Assembly (NCBI GenBank): GCA_020809705.1
Contig: CP085828.1
Span: 5,580,001 to 5,644,000 of the forward strand
DNA from: Calonectria ilicicola
Lineage: Eukaryota > Ascomycota > Sordariomycetes > Hypocreales > Nectriaceae
Length of the DNA stretch: 64,000 nucleotides
Direction: 5' to 3'
In this document: positions 47,359-59,728 of the stretch, piece by piece
Layout: each line of letters starts with the position of its first letter
How positions within the stretch are numbered: the stretch's first letter is position 1
Position numbers and translations under genes: made by a program
Notes under the pieces: model-generated
Seen by the model: only the letters and a program-made list of their open reading frames with translations
Database searches by the model: none
Told to the model about the DNA's origin: nothing

Positions 47359-48724
47359 GGTGTCAAAGTTGGTGTGTTTTTGGGTGGGATTTATAGTGGC
47401 GAAAAGAGGAATATATGCGAAAAGAACGGATCGTCGAGATGGGTGTTGGAAAGGTCAAGTTGGAGTCGCAAATCGGTTTATTTCAAGAAGCGGAAGCTGC
47501 GGGACGCTGGCGTTAAAGTCGATGCGGAGATGTTCGTATTATCGACGTCGCATTAGGCCGCGAGTCCGTGCAATGACAAAATAGTCGAAAAAAAGACACA
47601 AAGAAAAAGAGAGAAGGGGGTGAGCGTCAAGATGCGACGTCTTTGGGCTGAGCAAGATTTCCTCCCCGTTGGTGTGGGATGGAGGATGAAGATTGGGGGG
47701 ATGACTGGCGACTTGAGACGCACTCGCCTATGCAGGCTCAGTTTGGGGGAGAGTCACGTCAGCTCGTCTTCTCTGAGACAAGGGCCTCGTGGCTCCCTCC
47801 CAAGGGCGCCACTTTCCAGGCACAGCCACGCGCTGTCAAGGGGATGATTTCCACCAGGGAGGTTAAAGTGGGATGTGGAATTGCGCATCCTGAAAATATC
47901 GAACCAGGATATACTAGCAAATAGTGTTTTATTTGGAGTTTTTTTTTTCAATAGAAAAAAAAAGGATGCGAACTCCTTTACCAATTTCAATTTGCATTTG
48001 CACCACTAGGTGATGATGCATCATGCGGCAATCCCAATCAATTAAACCAAAGCCTCAGCCCCGGCTCAATTGACTCTAGATTTTTACCAACCAGGTGGCT
48101 AAAAGAAGTAAATAGCAAGGGGAAGGGAAACGGGCAAATTCTAAAGCACTAGCCAGTCAGCTCCGTTTGAAAAGCGGAATAGATACCTAAAGCTAATATG
48201 CCACCAAGTGGATGATGCTTCTCACACTATCCAGCCAAACCACCAAGTCGCGACCCGTGCCACCCAGAACTCTCAACACTCATCACGAATAAGAGGGAGA
48301 GGGCTCTATTTACCTCCCCTCGTGCTCGACATCCATGTATAACGAGCAAACGCTTTCAGGTGATCATGGCGAAAGATTTGAGCTTTGCTAAGCAGGCTTT
48401 TCAATAACAACGGTGTCAGTGATTGATGTAATACACGGGACAGCATCCAATTTTGTTGTTGGAATGAGCCAACATTGGTACAGTAATGTCATGACTGCCC
48501 TTTGCACGGGATCTAAATCCAGTTAGACTCGGATAGAATGGCTGCCATAGTGGATCACCAACAGGCGATCGTGAAAAAGATTGTCACGTGATCGGCGGGG
48601 GCGCCTCAATTTTGATCCCACAGGTCGAATTTCCATGTCTCGATGTGGTTGTCGAAGTAGCTCTCAAGAAACCTCATCGTCGGCGTCGCGAAAATCACAT
48701 CCCCCGGGAACACCAAAATTCACA
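47359..48724. promoter_or_regulatory. Divergent intergenic region, small membrane protein / eL28
   Basis: 1.37 kb. It holds a 12 bp palindrome at 48013-48024, a TGACTC core at 48071-48076 and, 135 bp before the eL28 ATG, the 8 bp palindrome TCACGTGA at 48584-48591. No gene recognised. Confidence 0.55.
48584..48591. promoter_or_regulatory. TCACGTGA palindrome upstream of eL28
   Basis: A full Cbf1-type site. Cbf1 is known to bind ribosomal protein promoters in some fungi (Candida). Its use here is inference. Confidence 0.4.
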
Positions 48725-49510
48725 ATGGCTGCTGCTCTTCCTAACGTTTCCTCGGACCTCATCTGGGAGGTTGTCCGTGAGTCACCATCCTGAATTTGTC
48801 GCCTCAAACACCCCCTCTGGTGCGTATGAGGGCGAGAGGAAGCAATGTACTGAGACTGTGTTCTTTTGCCGCGCAGGAAACAACAACGCCTTCTTCGCCA
48901 AGAGCAAGAAGAACGGTGGTGTTCAGCTCTCCCGCGACCCCCTCAACCTGACCAACAAGGCCAGCCGCAAGGTATGCATCACCTTCGTTTGTCTAATATT
49001 AATCGAGTTCAATTATAACTAACAGCATTGCACAGTACGCCGGCTTTGTCAACGAGAAGGTATACCAACAATACGCTTAATTCCGGTCTGACACGAACTA
49101 TCCGAAGCTAAATATGGGAATTGTGTAGGCCATTGGTGTCCAGGTTGCTGAGAAGGGCGTCGTTGTCGTCACCAAGAAGGCCAGCGCTGCCAACAAGCCC
49201 GCCCAGGCTGAGACCAAGACCACCATCACCTCCACCCCCCGCAAGTGAGTTTCAAACGAATACCTGATTGTACCTGCCTAATAAGGGCTTATCTGGGGAC
49301 AACCGCAAGACTGACCATATTTCTACAAATAGGACCTACCAGTCTGTTGCCAGCTTGGCCGCCAAGCACAACTACCGTGCCGACCTCCGTGCCGCCGCCG
49401 TTGAGCGTGCCTCCGCCATCCGCAAATCCCAGAAGCCCGTCAAGGCTGACCCTGAGCCCAAGCTCCGTGGCAACAAGGCCAAGAAGGCCGCTGCCGCTGC
49501 TGAGAACTAA
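48725..49510 (+). CDS. RPL28E: 60S ribosomal protein eL28
   Basis: Joined exons: 48725-48776, 48877-48971, 49036-49059, 49129-49244, 49333-49510, giving 154 aa. Seen: the eL28 start SSDLIWEVVRNNNAFF, then SRDPLNLTNKASRKYAGFVNEKAIGV, then a Lys/Ala-rich C-terminus. Known: a large-subunit protein present in most eukaryotes but absent from S. cerevisiae; it is not the yeast protein called L28, which is uL15. The symbol is chosen to avoid that confusion. Exon 3 is only 24 nt (eight codons). A TCACGTGA site lies upstream. Confidence 0.95.
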
Positions 49511-51636
49511 GCAATGAGACGACCATGATGAGGTATCGCACGGGGATTGTATGTAGGTATGGGATATATTGAGCCGGGAAGGCAGCTTGTGTAGCTCTCA
49601 TGATGAAAAGATATCAAGAGGGCGAGGGGCAATCAACCGAGGTTCTTTGGGTCATGGCTGGTGTTAGCATTTGAGCTGAAAATGAAAAGAATATATCCGG
49701 TCACGATCACGCCGGCAATCCAACTCAAACCCGATCCATTTGTCTTTACCCCTAACTGTAGGTGGGTTTCCCGTCAATCAATGACCGGGCAGCATACGTC
49801 TATAATCATGTGCATCCACTCTAAACCTGGCGATGCCGAGCATGACGGGTTCGGAACCTGTCCGTTGACGATGTCGCGGCGTAAGAACCCGGCACCGGCA
49901 GATGTTCACGGAGCACATGGGTTGCCGACCGATCATCTTGCGAGGCCGCTCAAGTCGGGTTGCCGAGGATGATGACACAAGACCACGACGTCACAAGCTT
50001 CCAGCCGCCGGGCTAGTCCGAGGAGGCTCTGCTATTTGCCAGGGTAAGACGAAATTTCGGAACCTGAGGCTATCCGAGCAAGGCTGGACCCAGGCACCAT
50101 AGCCGCGGGTCGGGGAATTAAGGCTTTTAGCTACGGTTCGTGCCTTGTCCGAGGTGTAGAAGCGAGAATGCGCTATAAGATAATCCCGTTGGTTGACGTA
50201 GGAGCCCGTCGCGGACATAGAAGTCCAGGACATTAGTATCCGCTGAAACGGCCGAGTGACGCCTTCAGAGAAGCGTCTCTGCGGTTGATTCGGAACTGGG
50301 AGGTGCAAGTACCCAAGTGTTCGTCGCAAAGTACCCAGTACCGAGCATTTTAGCGATGAGTACCAACAGTCATGTGTCAGTGGGCATCTGTCAGTATGTG
50401 TGATGTCAGTGTCAGTGTAAGTGTGTATGTGCCAGGCTACCTCTCACACCCCCGTTCTCAAATGCAAGGCGGTTAGCGCAAGCAAGTCCACAAATTCAAG
50501 AAAAGCCCGGGTGATTGCACCATGGGATTTTCTAAGCCTAAGTAACCCGGAATTGAGGTTCGCTGCACACCAACAGACGTAAAGAATATGCTGCCCAGTG
50601 GATGTTGCGTCAATCATACCCTAAGAATTGCCAAATCCGGCATCAAGAGACCACACCTTGTCATCGGAGCAAGCACCGGGATGGCGTCAGACAAACCACA
50701 AAAATGAAAGGGAAAAAAAACTGGAAACTAGCGAAGGGGTTCGTTGGGGACATTCATTCCAAGAATGCGGCGCTCCCTGGCCAATTTCACTCTCAGTGGA
50801 GGTTTTAAGCGCACTTCGGACTAAACCCCGATTCACCTGCCACCGGTCGGCTTCTGGCGGGCGCTTCGTGGGGGGAGGGTTCAATTTGCGTGCGCGTGCA
50901 CACCAAGAGTGCGTTGTGCTTGCTGATTGGGATGGCGTCAGGGCTAATGCATAAGGGGAGTTGAACAATTGCACCAAACCTGGGTGGTACCGAAGAATAG
51001 ATGGATGCGATATCGCGTGAGTTTTTTCTCTTTCTTTTTGGTAGGGCTCTTTCCTTAATTTATCGTATTGTTGAGATGGCCTTATTATATCTTCGCTTAG
51101 ATGATCTGGCAAGGATATTAGCGGCGAGGTGAATAAGGCTTTTTTTTTTTTTTCACTTGGTTAGCAAGGAGAGAGGGTCAGACTGTGCGCGTGCCTGTGT
51201 CTGCGGAACCCATCCCCTATTTTGGCAATCGAAAGGTTCGGTCAGTCGAGGTGAGATCAGACCCTTCTTGGCCAAGCTGCACGGAGAACACGGCGACCGG
51301 GAACCACGGCGATGGATTCCAGCATGGGTCATGCATTTACGTACGAGGAGGAGTACGGGGGAAGGGATCAAAACTAGAATCAGTCAAACATAGAGTGACA
51401 TGGCATCAGTCAACTTCAGTCATGTGGACATCCATGTAATAGCCTCACTGTTTTTTCTCTCATGTAGAGTCATTTTTTTTATTACTTACCTCTAGAGGCA
51501 AGTTCTCACGTCTAGTGTACAGTATAATACCCGCTCTCATACAACTGGAGCGGATCGCAGACACGATGGCGGTGACGCGGGGTTAACCCAGGAAACACGT
51601 TTTTGTCTTATCCTGCTCCTCTTTTTCTGTCGTTTC

Positions 51637-51654
51637 TTTTTTTTTTTTTTTTTT
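51637..51654. repeat. T18 homopolymer
   Basis: Eighteen consecutive T between eL28 and MDH. Confidence 0.95.
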
Positions 51655-52436
51655 GCCCTTACGTCTCAGCTATCTTATTTGTCGCATCTCGCAGTTAGCT
51701 CGTTGATATCTCGGTCTATCTCGCATGGCATGTGGACATGTGGATGTGTGGTATATCTAATATAGATGATTGGCTGGGCTAAATTATCCATGTCCCAACA
51801 TCAGCAGAGAATAAAAACCTCGAGCGGGCAACAATATGGATGGATGCCTTCCATGGTTAGAGAGGGATTGTCCAAATACTAAACGAACCAGTGCGCACCC
51901 CCCGACACGCGCCCTTTTCCCTGGCAGACTTTGCTCAGGACCCTTGATCGATGAAGGTGGATTGTGGGTTGCAGTGGGTTCTGGGTTGTTACTGTGTCTT
52001 CGCGTGTGTGGGTGGCGGCGCCTTCCATCTCCCTGCCCCTCACTCACCGTGATGTGCAAGTGATGTGCAAGGCGAAGGCGGCGGCGTGGCCGGCTCGGAC
52101 AAGTGATAGAAGGACAGCACCCCGGTCACGGCCTGTGTCGCGGTCGCAGGTGCTTATGCTGCTGCCCCTCCTTTCGAGGTCTATCCCTCCCTTGCCCCCC
52201 ACCAGCACCACTCCAAGCTCCCCTTACCCCTCCCCGCTAGAGCTCTGCCGCTGGCCACAGCTGCCCGCGTCGCATCCGCTCTAGCGCAGCCAAACGAAGC
52301 GCAGCCAGGCGCACTGCAGCAAACGCACATGCTTTGCAGCCCTCACTGGCGCCCGTAGGTTGTGGAGGTGAGGCCATGACCCATTCGTCCCTCCCTTCCA
52401 TCCGGTCCCGGATCTTGGTAGGTTTAGTTTCGAGCC

Positions 52437-52724
52437 ATGGGTGCCAACGCGCTGCTGCACATGGTGGACCTTGCCTGGGAGAGCATGTATAGGCGTCGTC
52501 CGCCGTACAGCGACAGAAAGCACATAAGCTGGAGACGGCTGAAGGACCCCGAGCCAACACACGGCAGGCTCTTGAGCCCCGAGACGAGACTCACGGACAC
52601 AGGGGTGCGAATTGTGGACTCATATGTTCGCGATGAGAATTCCGACCATGGAGTGCCTTTGCCGCGCCAAAAAATCAAGTTCCTGACAGGCGCCAAATCA
52701 GGCAAGAAGCCAAGGTACGTGTAG
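52437..52724 (+). CDS. Unassigned small ORF, doubtful
   Basis: 95 codons from an ATG in a GCC ATG G context. The product is polar and basic with a Lys/Arg-rich end (KIKFLTGAKSGKKPRYV). I recognise no family. It sits alone in the gene-poor stretch; an overlapping open frame on the minus strand is of similar length. It could be chance. Confidence 0.2.
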   Translation: MGANALLHMVDLAWESMYRRRPPYSDRKHISWRRLKDPEPTHGRLLSPETRLTDTGVRIVDSYVRDENSDHGVPLPRQKIKFLTGAKSGKKPRYV

Positions 52725-53320
52725 GGGGAACCTCTGGACGGTCCCGAGGGTACATTGGAACGGATTTCCTCTTGAGGTTTACCTCGCCTCCAGACCCAAT
52801 ATTAGCCATTTGCATTATGTAGTCCCCTCGCGCGGTAGCAAGTAGGAGCAAAGTAATTAGCTACCTGACCTAGGCGTCAGAGGTACCTGCCCACCTTGCT
52901 GTCTCGCTCACCTTGCCCGCTCGTGCTACTCTTGCCCTCCGTGCTCCTGCTGTCTCATAGCGCCTTCGCATCAGCATTGGCGGTACGGAGCACACCTACC
53001 GTGTGCTCCTGCTCACTGCTACCCCTCTGTCCTCTGACCCTCAGTTTTGGGTCCGCGCCGACCTGCCCGTTCCCCGTCCGTCCCCCGTCCCCCGTCCCCA
53101 GTCCCCAGTCCCCCGTCATCGCTTCATATTTTGACCTCTTCGTCTCCCACTCCCACCCCAACTCTACAAAACTTCCTCCCTCCCCATCTTGTTTTCTTTC
53201 TTGCTTTCTTGTTCTTCATCTCTCTCCAGACCACGTCCTTCTCGTCTCCAAACTTTCCTCCTCCCAACCCCAACTTCCACCCTCTTCCACCCCACCTTCC
53301 CACACACACACACATTCACA

Positions 53321-54806
53321 ATGGTCAAGGCTGGTAAGTACTCGAGATCAATCCCCATTGCGACGCACATCCCCTCTTCTTCTATTCTGTACTCAGCAAT
53401 TCTGGTGAAAACTTTGCGGCTGACTATATACACAGTTGTCGCGGGCGCCTCTGGTGGCATTGGCCAGGTAAGAACACCCCTCATTTTCACCCCGCCATTG
53501 TATGTACGTCAAGCTAACATAATTATCTTCCTACTTCTAGCCTCTGTCGTTGCTGCTCAAACTCTCCCCTCACGTCGACGAGCTCGCTCTGTACGATGTT
53601 GTCAACACTCCCGGCGTTGCCACCGATCTCTCCCACATCTCCTCCGTCGCCGTAAGTGTTCGCCCCATACCTCAGAGAGAGGGGTTCTTCTCCCTTTCTC
53701 CGAAAGTCCCACCAAACGATTCGCTCACACTCTTTGCAGAAGACTACTGGCTACCTCCCCAAGGACGATGGCGCTAAGGCCGCATTCAAGGACGCCGACA
53801 TTATTGTCATCCCCGCTGGTATTCCCCGTATGTCCGCTCCTACCCCGGACTCCCGTGCCACGGACTTGATTCCCGGGTGCCCGATCCAAGTGCCCCTCCT
53901 TGGTAGCTTCCTAGCTGACTGAACCACCCCGCAAAGGCAAGCCTGGTATGACTCGTGATGATCTCTTCAACATCAATGCTGGTATTGTCAAGGGCCTCAT
54001 TGAGGTTGCCGCCGAGGTTGCCCCCAAGGCCTTCATCCTTGTCATCTCCAACCCCGTCAACTCGACCGTCCCCATCTCCGCCGAGGTCCTCAAGGCCAAG
54101 GGCGTATTCAACCCCCAGCGCCTCTTTGGTGTCACTACCCTTGACATTGTCCGCGCCGAGACCTTTGTTGCCAGCATCATCAAGGAGTCCAAGCCTCAGA
54201 GCTTGACCATCCCTGTCATCGGTGGTCACTCCGGTGAGACCATCGTTCCTCTCTTCAGCAAGGCCACTCCCCCCGTCTCCATCCCCGACAGCGAGTACGA
54301 TGCTCTCGTGAACCGTGTCCAATTCGGTGGTGACGAGGTCGTCAAGGCTAAGGACGGTGCTGGTTCTGCCACTTTGTCTATGGCCTACGCTGGATACCGG
54401 TAAGCATATTTGAACCGACTTATCTATCTTGCCTCCATCACTAACTCTTTTTCTCTCACAGATTCGCCGAGAAGGTTATCCGTGCCTCCAAGGGTGAGAA
54501 GGGTCTCGTTGAGCCCAGCTACGTCTACCTCCCTGGTGTTCCCGGAGGTGATGCCATTGCCAAGGAGACCGGTTCTGATTTCTTCTCTGTTCCCGTTGAG
54601 CTCGGCGTAAGTTTTGAAACATTAAGTACGTTTGTGTAATATGTGCATCTGGCTAACTTTCATAGGTCAACGGTGTTGAGAAGGCCATCAACCCTCTGGA
54701 GGGCATTACCGAGAAGGAGAAGGCGCTCCTGGCCAAGTGCGTTGAGGGCCTCAAGGGCAACATCACAAAGGGTATCCAATTTGCCCACAACCCTCCCCAA
54801 AAGTAA
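53321..54806 (+). CDS. MDH: NAD-malate dehydrogenase, cytosolic-type
   Basis: Joined exons: 53321-53333, 53436-53467, 53541-53651, 53740-53827, 53937-54399, 54462-54606, 54666-54806, giving 330 aa. Seen: the NAD motif [11 protein letters not shown] (5-15) right after a four-residue start, substrate arginines in [11 protein letters not shown] (Arg82, Arg88) and DIVRAET (Arg154), and catalytic His179 in IGGHSGET. There is no N-terminal targeting extension, so a cytosolic enzyme is inferred; a peroxisomal signal is absent (end PPQK). Known: reduces oxaloacetate with NADH. With six introns, it is the second most intron-rich gene here. Exon 1 has only 13 nt. Confidence 0.95.
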
Positions 54807-55216
54807 ATAGCCCCTGTTAAACATTCCCCATCAACGAACTGAGTAAGCGATATCCTGAGGATGCCATGATGCACCCAGGTCCATAGCTATGGTGTTAAAC
54901 ATAGTAAAATGAATTTTTTGTTAAAAGACTTGAGGTGGCTGATGCTTGTTGGTTTTTCTCATAGGCTGTAAAGAAGTCCGATCATAATTGCATCAGGTAA
55001 CATATCTAGTATCTGGCCCGTTCAATCCCCGAGCGCCATGCAGGCATAGCTGCAGGCATATTCTGGCGGTGGAGGAAGGTGGAGGGGTTAGAGCGAGCAT
55101 GGTCTCACATATTGACCTGTGGTTGGCTGGGATCTGATGTAGATAGACAAGTTGGGAAGCTGCTGCAGGCTGGTGCCCAACATAAGGTATCATGGGATGG
55201 ATAGAGACACCCTCGT
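54807..55216. other. Convergent 3' region MDH / TRS33
   Basis: 410 bp between stop codons. Nothing recognised. Confidence 0.6.
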
Positions 55217-56078
55217 TTAGGGCTTATTAGGAATGGTCTTGATTTGAAACACGGCTCCTGGCAGTTCGTTGATTTCTGCTTGAACGGTAGTGTTGATACC
55301 CAGAGCGGCTAGGGCGCCCCGGACAATGCCGCATGGGAACCAAAGGAACTGCAGGGTGAGGCAGGGGGTCAGCTTGATGCCACTTTGGCTTGAGGGGGGT
55401 CGGAGGAAGAATACCGGTTGTGCTCGGACAATTGCCTGTCCGCCAGCTTCGGTGCTCATGCGTGAGAAGGGCCGGAAGACATTATCTGTCAGCACGTAGA
55501 CGCCCTGCCAATTGTACGTTAGCACGAGCTGCCCATATAGAGAGCATGGGAGAGTGGCCATTAACCCACCCTGTGGTTTGTTTTGAGATTATCAATATTT
55601 TTGCCAAAGACAAGAGACCAGAGGTCCTTGCAGAGGAATTTGATGACGTCGAGAGTATCGTTGAAGCGCGGTCGGTCCTTGGAAAATCTACAATATTCAT
55701 GCTCCTTAGCGATGATTGCACAGGGAAATCAAGTTCCGGTTTCTTCATGATATCGTACCTTTCCACAAGCCCCTGGCCAACTCGATAGCCAAGCATCTCT
55801 AGCCGGTAATGCACGGCATCTAGGTCCTCGTCGTCGTCCATTTTCCTCGCATTCGTGCCTGGAACAATGCCTAGAGCATTGGAGCTCACAGCATGACTAT
55901 TTGAAGTGACATCTGCGGCAGGTCCGGCGGTGTCGGCTGGGGAAGAGTCTCGATCATGTGTGACGCGGTATGCGAGCGGGACTAGTTCAATGAGCAGGAA
56001 GTCAAGGCATGAGGAACTGAGGAAGTTGGCTGTCGGGTCGGCCGAGTTATACGGCGGCATAACGGGTTCAAAGGCCAT
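55217..56078 (-). CDS. TRS33: TRAPP complex subunit Trs33 (TRAPPC6, Bet3 family)
   Basis: Joined exons (minus): 56078-55759, 55687-55570, 55504-55217, giving 241 aa. Seen: an N-terminal helix [21 protein letters not shown], a Ser/Ala-rich insertion (about 43-80), then the Bet3-fold core [49 protein letters not shown] and the C-terminal [18 protein letters not shown], which carries the Trs33 pattern. Known: TRAPP is a Rab exchange factor and tether at the ER-Golgi. Head to head with ADE5,7. Confidence 0.9.
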
Positions 56079-56617
56079 TATTGCGAAATTTGGGCGTGCT
56101 CTACTCTAATGACGTCTGTGTTAAAGAGACTGTCATCGGCAGGAGATTCGTAAGGGCAGTGGATGCTGCGTGGTAGGTTGTGTGATTTGTGCTGGTCGTC
56201 GACCCTGGCTCACCTCCTGACATCCTCCTCCCTTTCAGGTGGTAGTTGCTGGCCAAGCTCTGTGCCAGCAGTGGCTCCTCCTGCACGTGCTGATAACGCA
56301 CTCTTATCCAAAACGCGGGGGCACCCTTGGAAACCAGACCAACGCGGGGCATTTGCGACGACGGAGGGGAGCAGAAAAAAAAAATCAGTTGCATCGCGCG
56401 CAACTTATTTTTGACCCGCCAGCCACACAATTTGATTCCCTCACCAAAGAGCTGGCTGCCGTGCGTGAGCTCAAGCCAATTGCGCCTTTTTGCTTCTGCA
56501 ATTCGCAAATTTAATAAGCGTTTGCGCCAGCAAGGGCTTCTGGGAACAGGACCCCTCATCGGAATATAGGACCCTTCAACCCCGCCATCGATAAGACGCA
56601 CACGGGAACACGACACT
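56079..56617. promoter_or_regulatory. Divergent promoter region TRS33 / ADE5,7
   Basis: 539 bp between start codons. One CCAAT is seen near 56475 (AAGCCAATTG). No other gene. Confidence 0.5.
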
Positions 56618-59014
56618 ATGGCTGATCTCAAAGTCCTCCTCATCGGCAATGGTGGCCGCGAGCACGCTCTTGCTTGGAAGTTGAGCCAGTCCTCCCGAGT
56701 CCAACAGATCTATGCTGTTCCCGGAAACGGAGGCACAGCCACCTGCCCCAAGGTCACCAATGTTGGCTCTATCAAAGCTGATGACTTCCCTGGTCTCGTC
56801 AAGTTTGCCAATGAGAACCAGGTGAACCTCGTCGTCCCTGGCCCCGAGGCCCCTCTGGTTGACGGTGTTGAAGGCTTCTTCAAGAAGGCAGGCATCCCCG
56901 TCTTTGGTCCCTCCAAAGAGGCTGCACGCCTTGAAGGTAGCAAGACCTACTCCAAAGACTTTATGAAGAAGTACAACATTCCCACCGCCGCCTACGAGAA
57001 CTTTTCCGACTTCGAAAGGGCTGTTGCCTACATAGATAATGTCTCTCACGATGTTGTCATCAAGGCCACTGGTCTTGCTGCTGGCAAAGGTGTCATTCTC
57101 CCTCAGACCAAGGACGAGGCCAAGGCTGCTCTTAAACAGATCATGGTGGACAAGGAGTTTGGTGACGCCGGCAGCGAGGTTGTCATCGAGGAGCTCCTCC
57201 TTGGTGACGAACTCAGTGTCCTCACTTTCTGTGATGGCTATGCTATCCGATCTCTCCCTCTCGCCCAGGACCACAAGCGTATCTTCGAGGGTGATCAAGG
57301 CCCCAACACTGGAGGCATGGGCTGCTATGCTCCCACCAACATTGCAACCAAGGAGCTGACCGAGCGCATCGACCGCGAGATCCTCGAGCCTACCATTGCC
57401 GGTATGCGCCGAGAGCAGCAACCCTTCCGTGGTGTACTCTTCACTGGTCTTATGATTACCAGTGATGGTCCAAAGGTACTTGAGTACAACGTCCGTTTTG
57501 GTGATCCTGAGACTCAAACTGTTCTCCCTCTCCTGTCCGCCGACACCGATTTGGCTGAGGTCATGCTTGCTTGCGCCAATGGCTATCTCGACAACTGCAA
57601 ACTTACCATTGAGAAGAAGTTCAGTGCTACCGTTGTTCTTGCTTCCCCTGGCTATCCTAGCTCATATCCAAAGGGGGCAGAGATGAGCGTCCTAGCTCCC
57701 CCTCAGGGATGCAACATCTTCCACGCCGGCACTACACTTGACGGAACTACCTTGAGGACCTCTGGTGGTCGTGTCATCGCTATCAACGCTGTTGGTGACT
57801 CTCTCCGTGCTGCGGTTGATGCCGCATACGCCGCTCTCGACGCCAAGGTCATCGGCTTTGAGGGCGCCTTCTTCCGACGAGACATTGCGCACAGAGCTTT
57901 CCGTGGCGAGACAAAGGAGAGCATGACTTATGCTCAGGCTGGTGTCGATATTCAGGCCGGCAATGACTTTGTCGAAAAGATTAAGAAGGCTGTTGCCAGC
58001 ACCAAGCGTGCCGGTGCTGATGCTGAGATTGGCGGCTTCGGTGGTGAGGTCGACCTTTCCAAGTGCGGCTTCCCTGATGCTCCCGTCATTGTAGGCGCTA
58101 TCGATGGTGTTGGCACCAAGTTGATGATTGCCCAGGCTATGAAGAAGCATGACACTGTTGGTATTGATCTAGTTGCTATGAACGTCAACGACCTTATCGT
58201 TCAGGGCGCCACTCCTATCATGTTCCTCGACTACTACGGCTGCAGCAAGCTTGACCTCGCTACCGCTGCTGCCTTTGTTGAGGGTGTCGCCGATGGCTGC
58301 CGACAGGCCGGGTGTGCCTTGGTTGGAGGCGAGACTGCCGAAATGCCCGGCATGTACCAGAAGGACGATTATGATGCTGCTGGCTGCGCTGTTGGAACTG
58401 TTACCAACTCTGGTCGTCTTCCCCGCAAAGATGCCATGATTGAGGGAGATGTGCTCCTGGGTCTCGGCTCCGCTGGCGTTCACTCTAACGGCTTCTCCCT
58501 CGTCCGCCGTATCGTCCAGAGCGTTGGTCTCAGCTATTCCAACCCTGCCCCATGGGATCAATCCTCCTCCATTGGTGAATCCCTCCTCACTCCTACCCGC
58601 ATCTATGTCAAGAGCCTCCTCCCTGTTCTCCAGCACATCAAGGGTCTGGCTCACATCACCGGTGGCGGTCTTCTTGAGAATGTGCCCCGCATGCTCCCTG
58701 AGGCTCTTGCTGCCGAGATCGAGTTCGGCTCCTGGGAGATTCCCCCCGTCTTCAAGTGGCTCAAGTCTGCCGGCAACGTGGCCCCCACGGAGATGTGCCG
58801 CACCTTTAACTCTGGCATCGGCATGGTTGTTGCCGTTGATGCTGCTCAGGCCGATTCTGTTGCCCAGGCCCTCTCTGTCTCTGGCGAGAAGGTCTTCAAG
58901 ATTGGTCGTCTCGCTCGTCGTGATCAGGGCGAGGCTTGCCTCATTCAAGGTGTCGATTCATGGAGCTCTGAAGCCGGTCTACCTCTGAAGCGTAAGGCTG
59001 ATTTGGCTTCCTAA
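56618..59014 (+). CDS. ADE5,7: Bifunctional GAR synthetase / AIR synthetase (purine synthesis)
   Basis: Single-exon 798 aa protein. Seen: N-terminal GARS half (about 1-430) with [27 protein letters not shown]-grasp [11 protein letters not shown] and [16 protein letters not shown]-terminal AIRS half (about 440-798) with [38 protein letters not shown] and [11 protein letters not shown]. Known: steps 2 and 5 of de novo IMP synthesis, fused in fungi; cytosolic. Length matches yeast Ade5,7. The absence of introns in such a long gene stands out here. The 3' flank has an A18 run. Confidence 0.98.
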   Translation: MADLKVLLIGNGGREHALAWKLSQSSRVQQIYAVPGNGGTATCPKVTNVGSIKADDFPGLVKFANENQVNLVVPGPEAPLVDGVEGFFKKAGIPVFGPSKEAARLEGSKTYSKDFMKKYNIPTAAYENFSDFERAVAYIDNVSHDVVIKATGLAAGKGVILPQTKDEAKAALKQIMVDKEFGDAGSEVVIEELLLGDELSVLTFCDGYAIRSLPLAQDHKRIFEGDQGPNTGGMGCYAPTNIATKELTERIDREILEPTIAGMRREQQPFRGVLFTGLMITSDGPKVLEYNVRFGDPETQTVLPLLSADTDLAEVMLACANGYLDNCKLTIEKKFSATVVLASPGYPSSYPKGAEMSVLAPPQGCNIFHAGTTLDGTTLRTSGGRVIAINAVGDSLRAAVDAAYAALDAKVIGFEGAFFRRDIAHRAFRGETKESMTYAQAGVDIQAGNDFVEKIKKAVASTKRAGADAEIGGFGGEVDLSKCGFPDAPVIVGAIDGVGTKLMIAQAMKKHDTVGIDLVAMNVNDLIVQGATPIMFLDYYGCSKLDLATAAAFVEGVADGCRQAGCALVGGETAEMPGMYQKDDYDAAGCAVGTVTNSGRLPRKDAMIEGDVLLGLGSAGVHSNGFSLVRRIVQSVGLSYSNPAPWDQSSSIGESLLTPTRIYVKSLLPVLQHIKGLAHITGGGLLENVPRMLPEALAAEIEFGSWEIPPVFKWLKSAGNVAPTEMCRTFNSGIGMVVAVDAAQADSVAQALSVSGEKVFKIGRLARRDQGEACLIQGVDSWSSEAGLPLKRKADLAS

Positions 59015-59728
59015 GACGATAAGTAGGATGAGAAGAAGAATTAAAAAAAAAAAAAAAAAAGGAGGACGAGATAAGGGAACAAACTAAACAGTTGAACGGG
59101 TTCCTGATTCTTAGACGATGATTTTATGCTCAACTTGGCGAAAAAAACAAAATAGAATTTCCTTTGTTTACTTGGGATGAGAGAAACCAGCAATCATCTA
59201 CGCAAGATATGGATGGCTGGCTGATTGGATGAGTTTAGTAGGATGCCATGGTTTATTTTAGGAAAGCAATATGAATGAAAAGACATAAAATAACAGTGAT
59301 GTATACAGCATGTTTGGGTGCCCGCTTCAATCTTTTTTCATTATATCATTCGCCCTTCTGAAGAGCAAACCAACTCTCCCTTACTATCCATCCCAATCAA
59401 CGATTCTGTCCCCTGCCTCGGCTATACATACCACATCTTGGTACGGCATCAGTTCCTCTCTCCCAAGACTCCGTGACAGGAAATCGAAAAATCAAATAGA
59501 GCCACCTCGAGTATCGAGCAATAGGGGAATCTTTTCCGTCTCCTCGAACGCCTTACTAAACCAAGGTAAAAGACTAAACAACCAAAAGAAACAGTAACGA
59601 ACTGCAATGCTTCCCTAAAAATCGCATATTCCGTCGGCGGGGTCTTATGTGCGGGTTGATCGTGCAGGCGATGCCTTCTTCGACCTGTGTTGTCCTTTAG
59701 ACCGCCTACGCAACTGGCCAGGGCCATC
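59015..59728. other. Convergent 3' region ADE5,7 / SIZ1
   Basis: 714 bp between stop codons with an A18 run at 59043-59060. No gene. Confidence 0.6.
59043..59060. repeat. A18 homopolymer
   Basis: Eighteen consecutive A, 29 bp after the ADE5,7 stop codon. Confidence 0.95.

Larger units (their letters stand above)
49511..53320. other. 3.8 kb gene-poor stretch eL28 - MDH
   Basis: No recognised gene. It holds a T14 run (51140-51153), a T18 run (51637-51654), and one unassigned ORF with a good start context at 52437-52724. The last 0.5 kb before MDH is C/T-rich and free of ATG, probably its leader. Confidence 0.5.

Noticed and set aside
56576..57517. 313-codon open frame on the minus strand inside ADE5,7
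   Set aside because: It is the antisense shadow of strongly biased coding sequence; the plus-strand GARS motifs are unmistakable. The same holds for 58169-58948 (minus).
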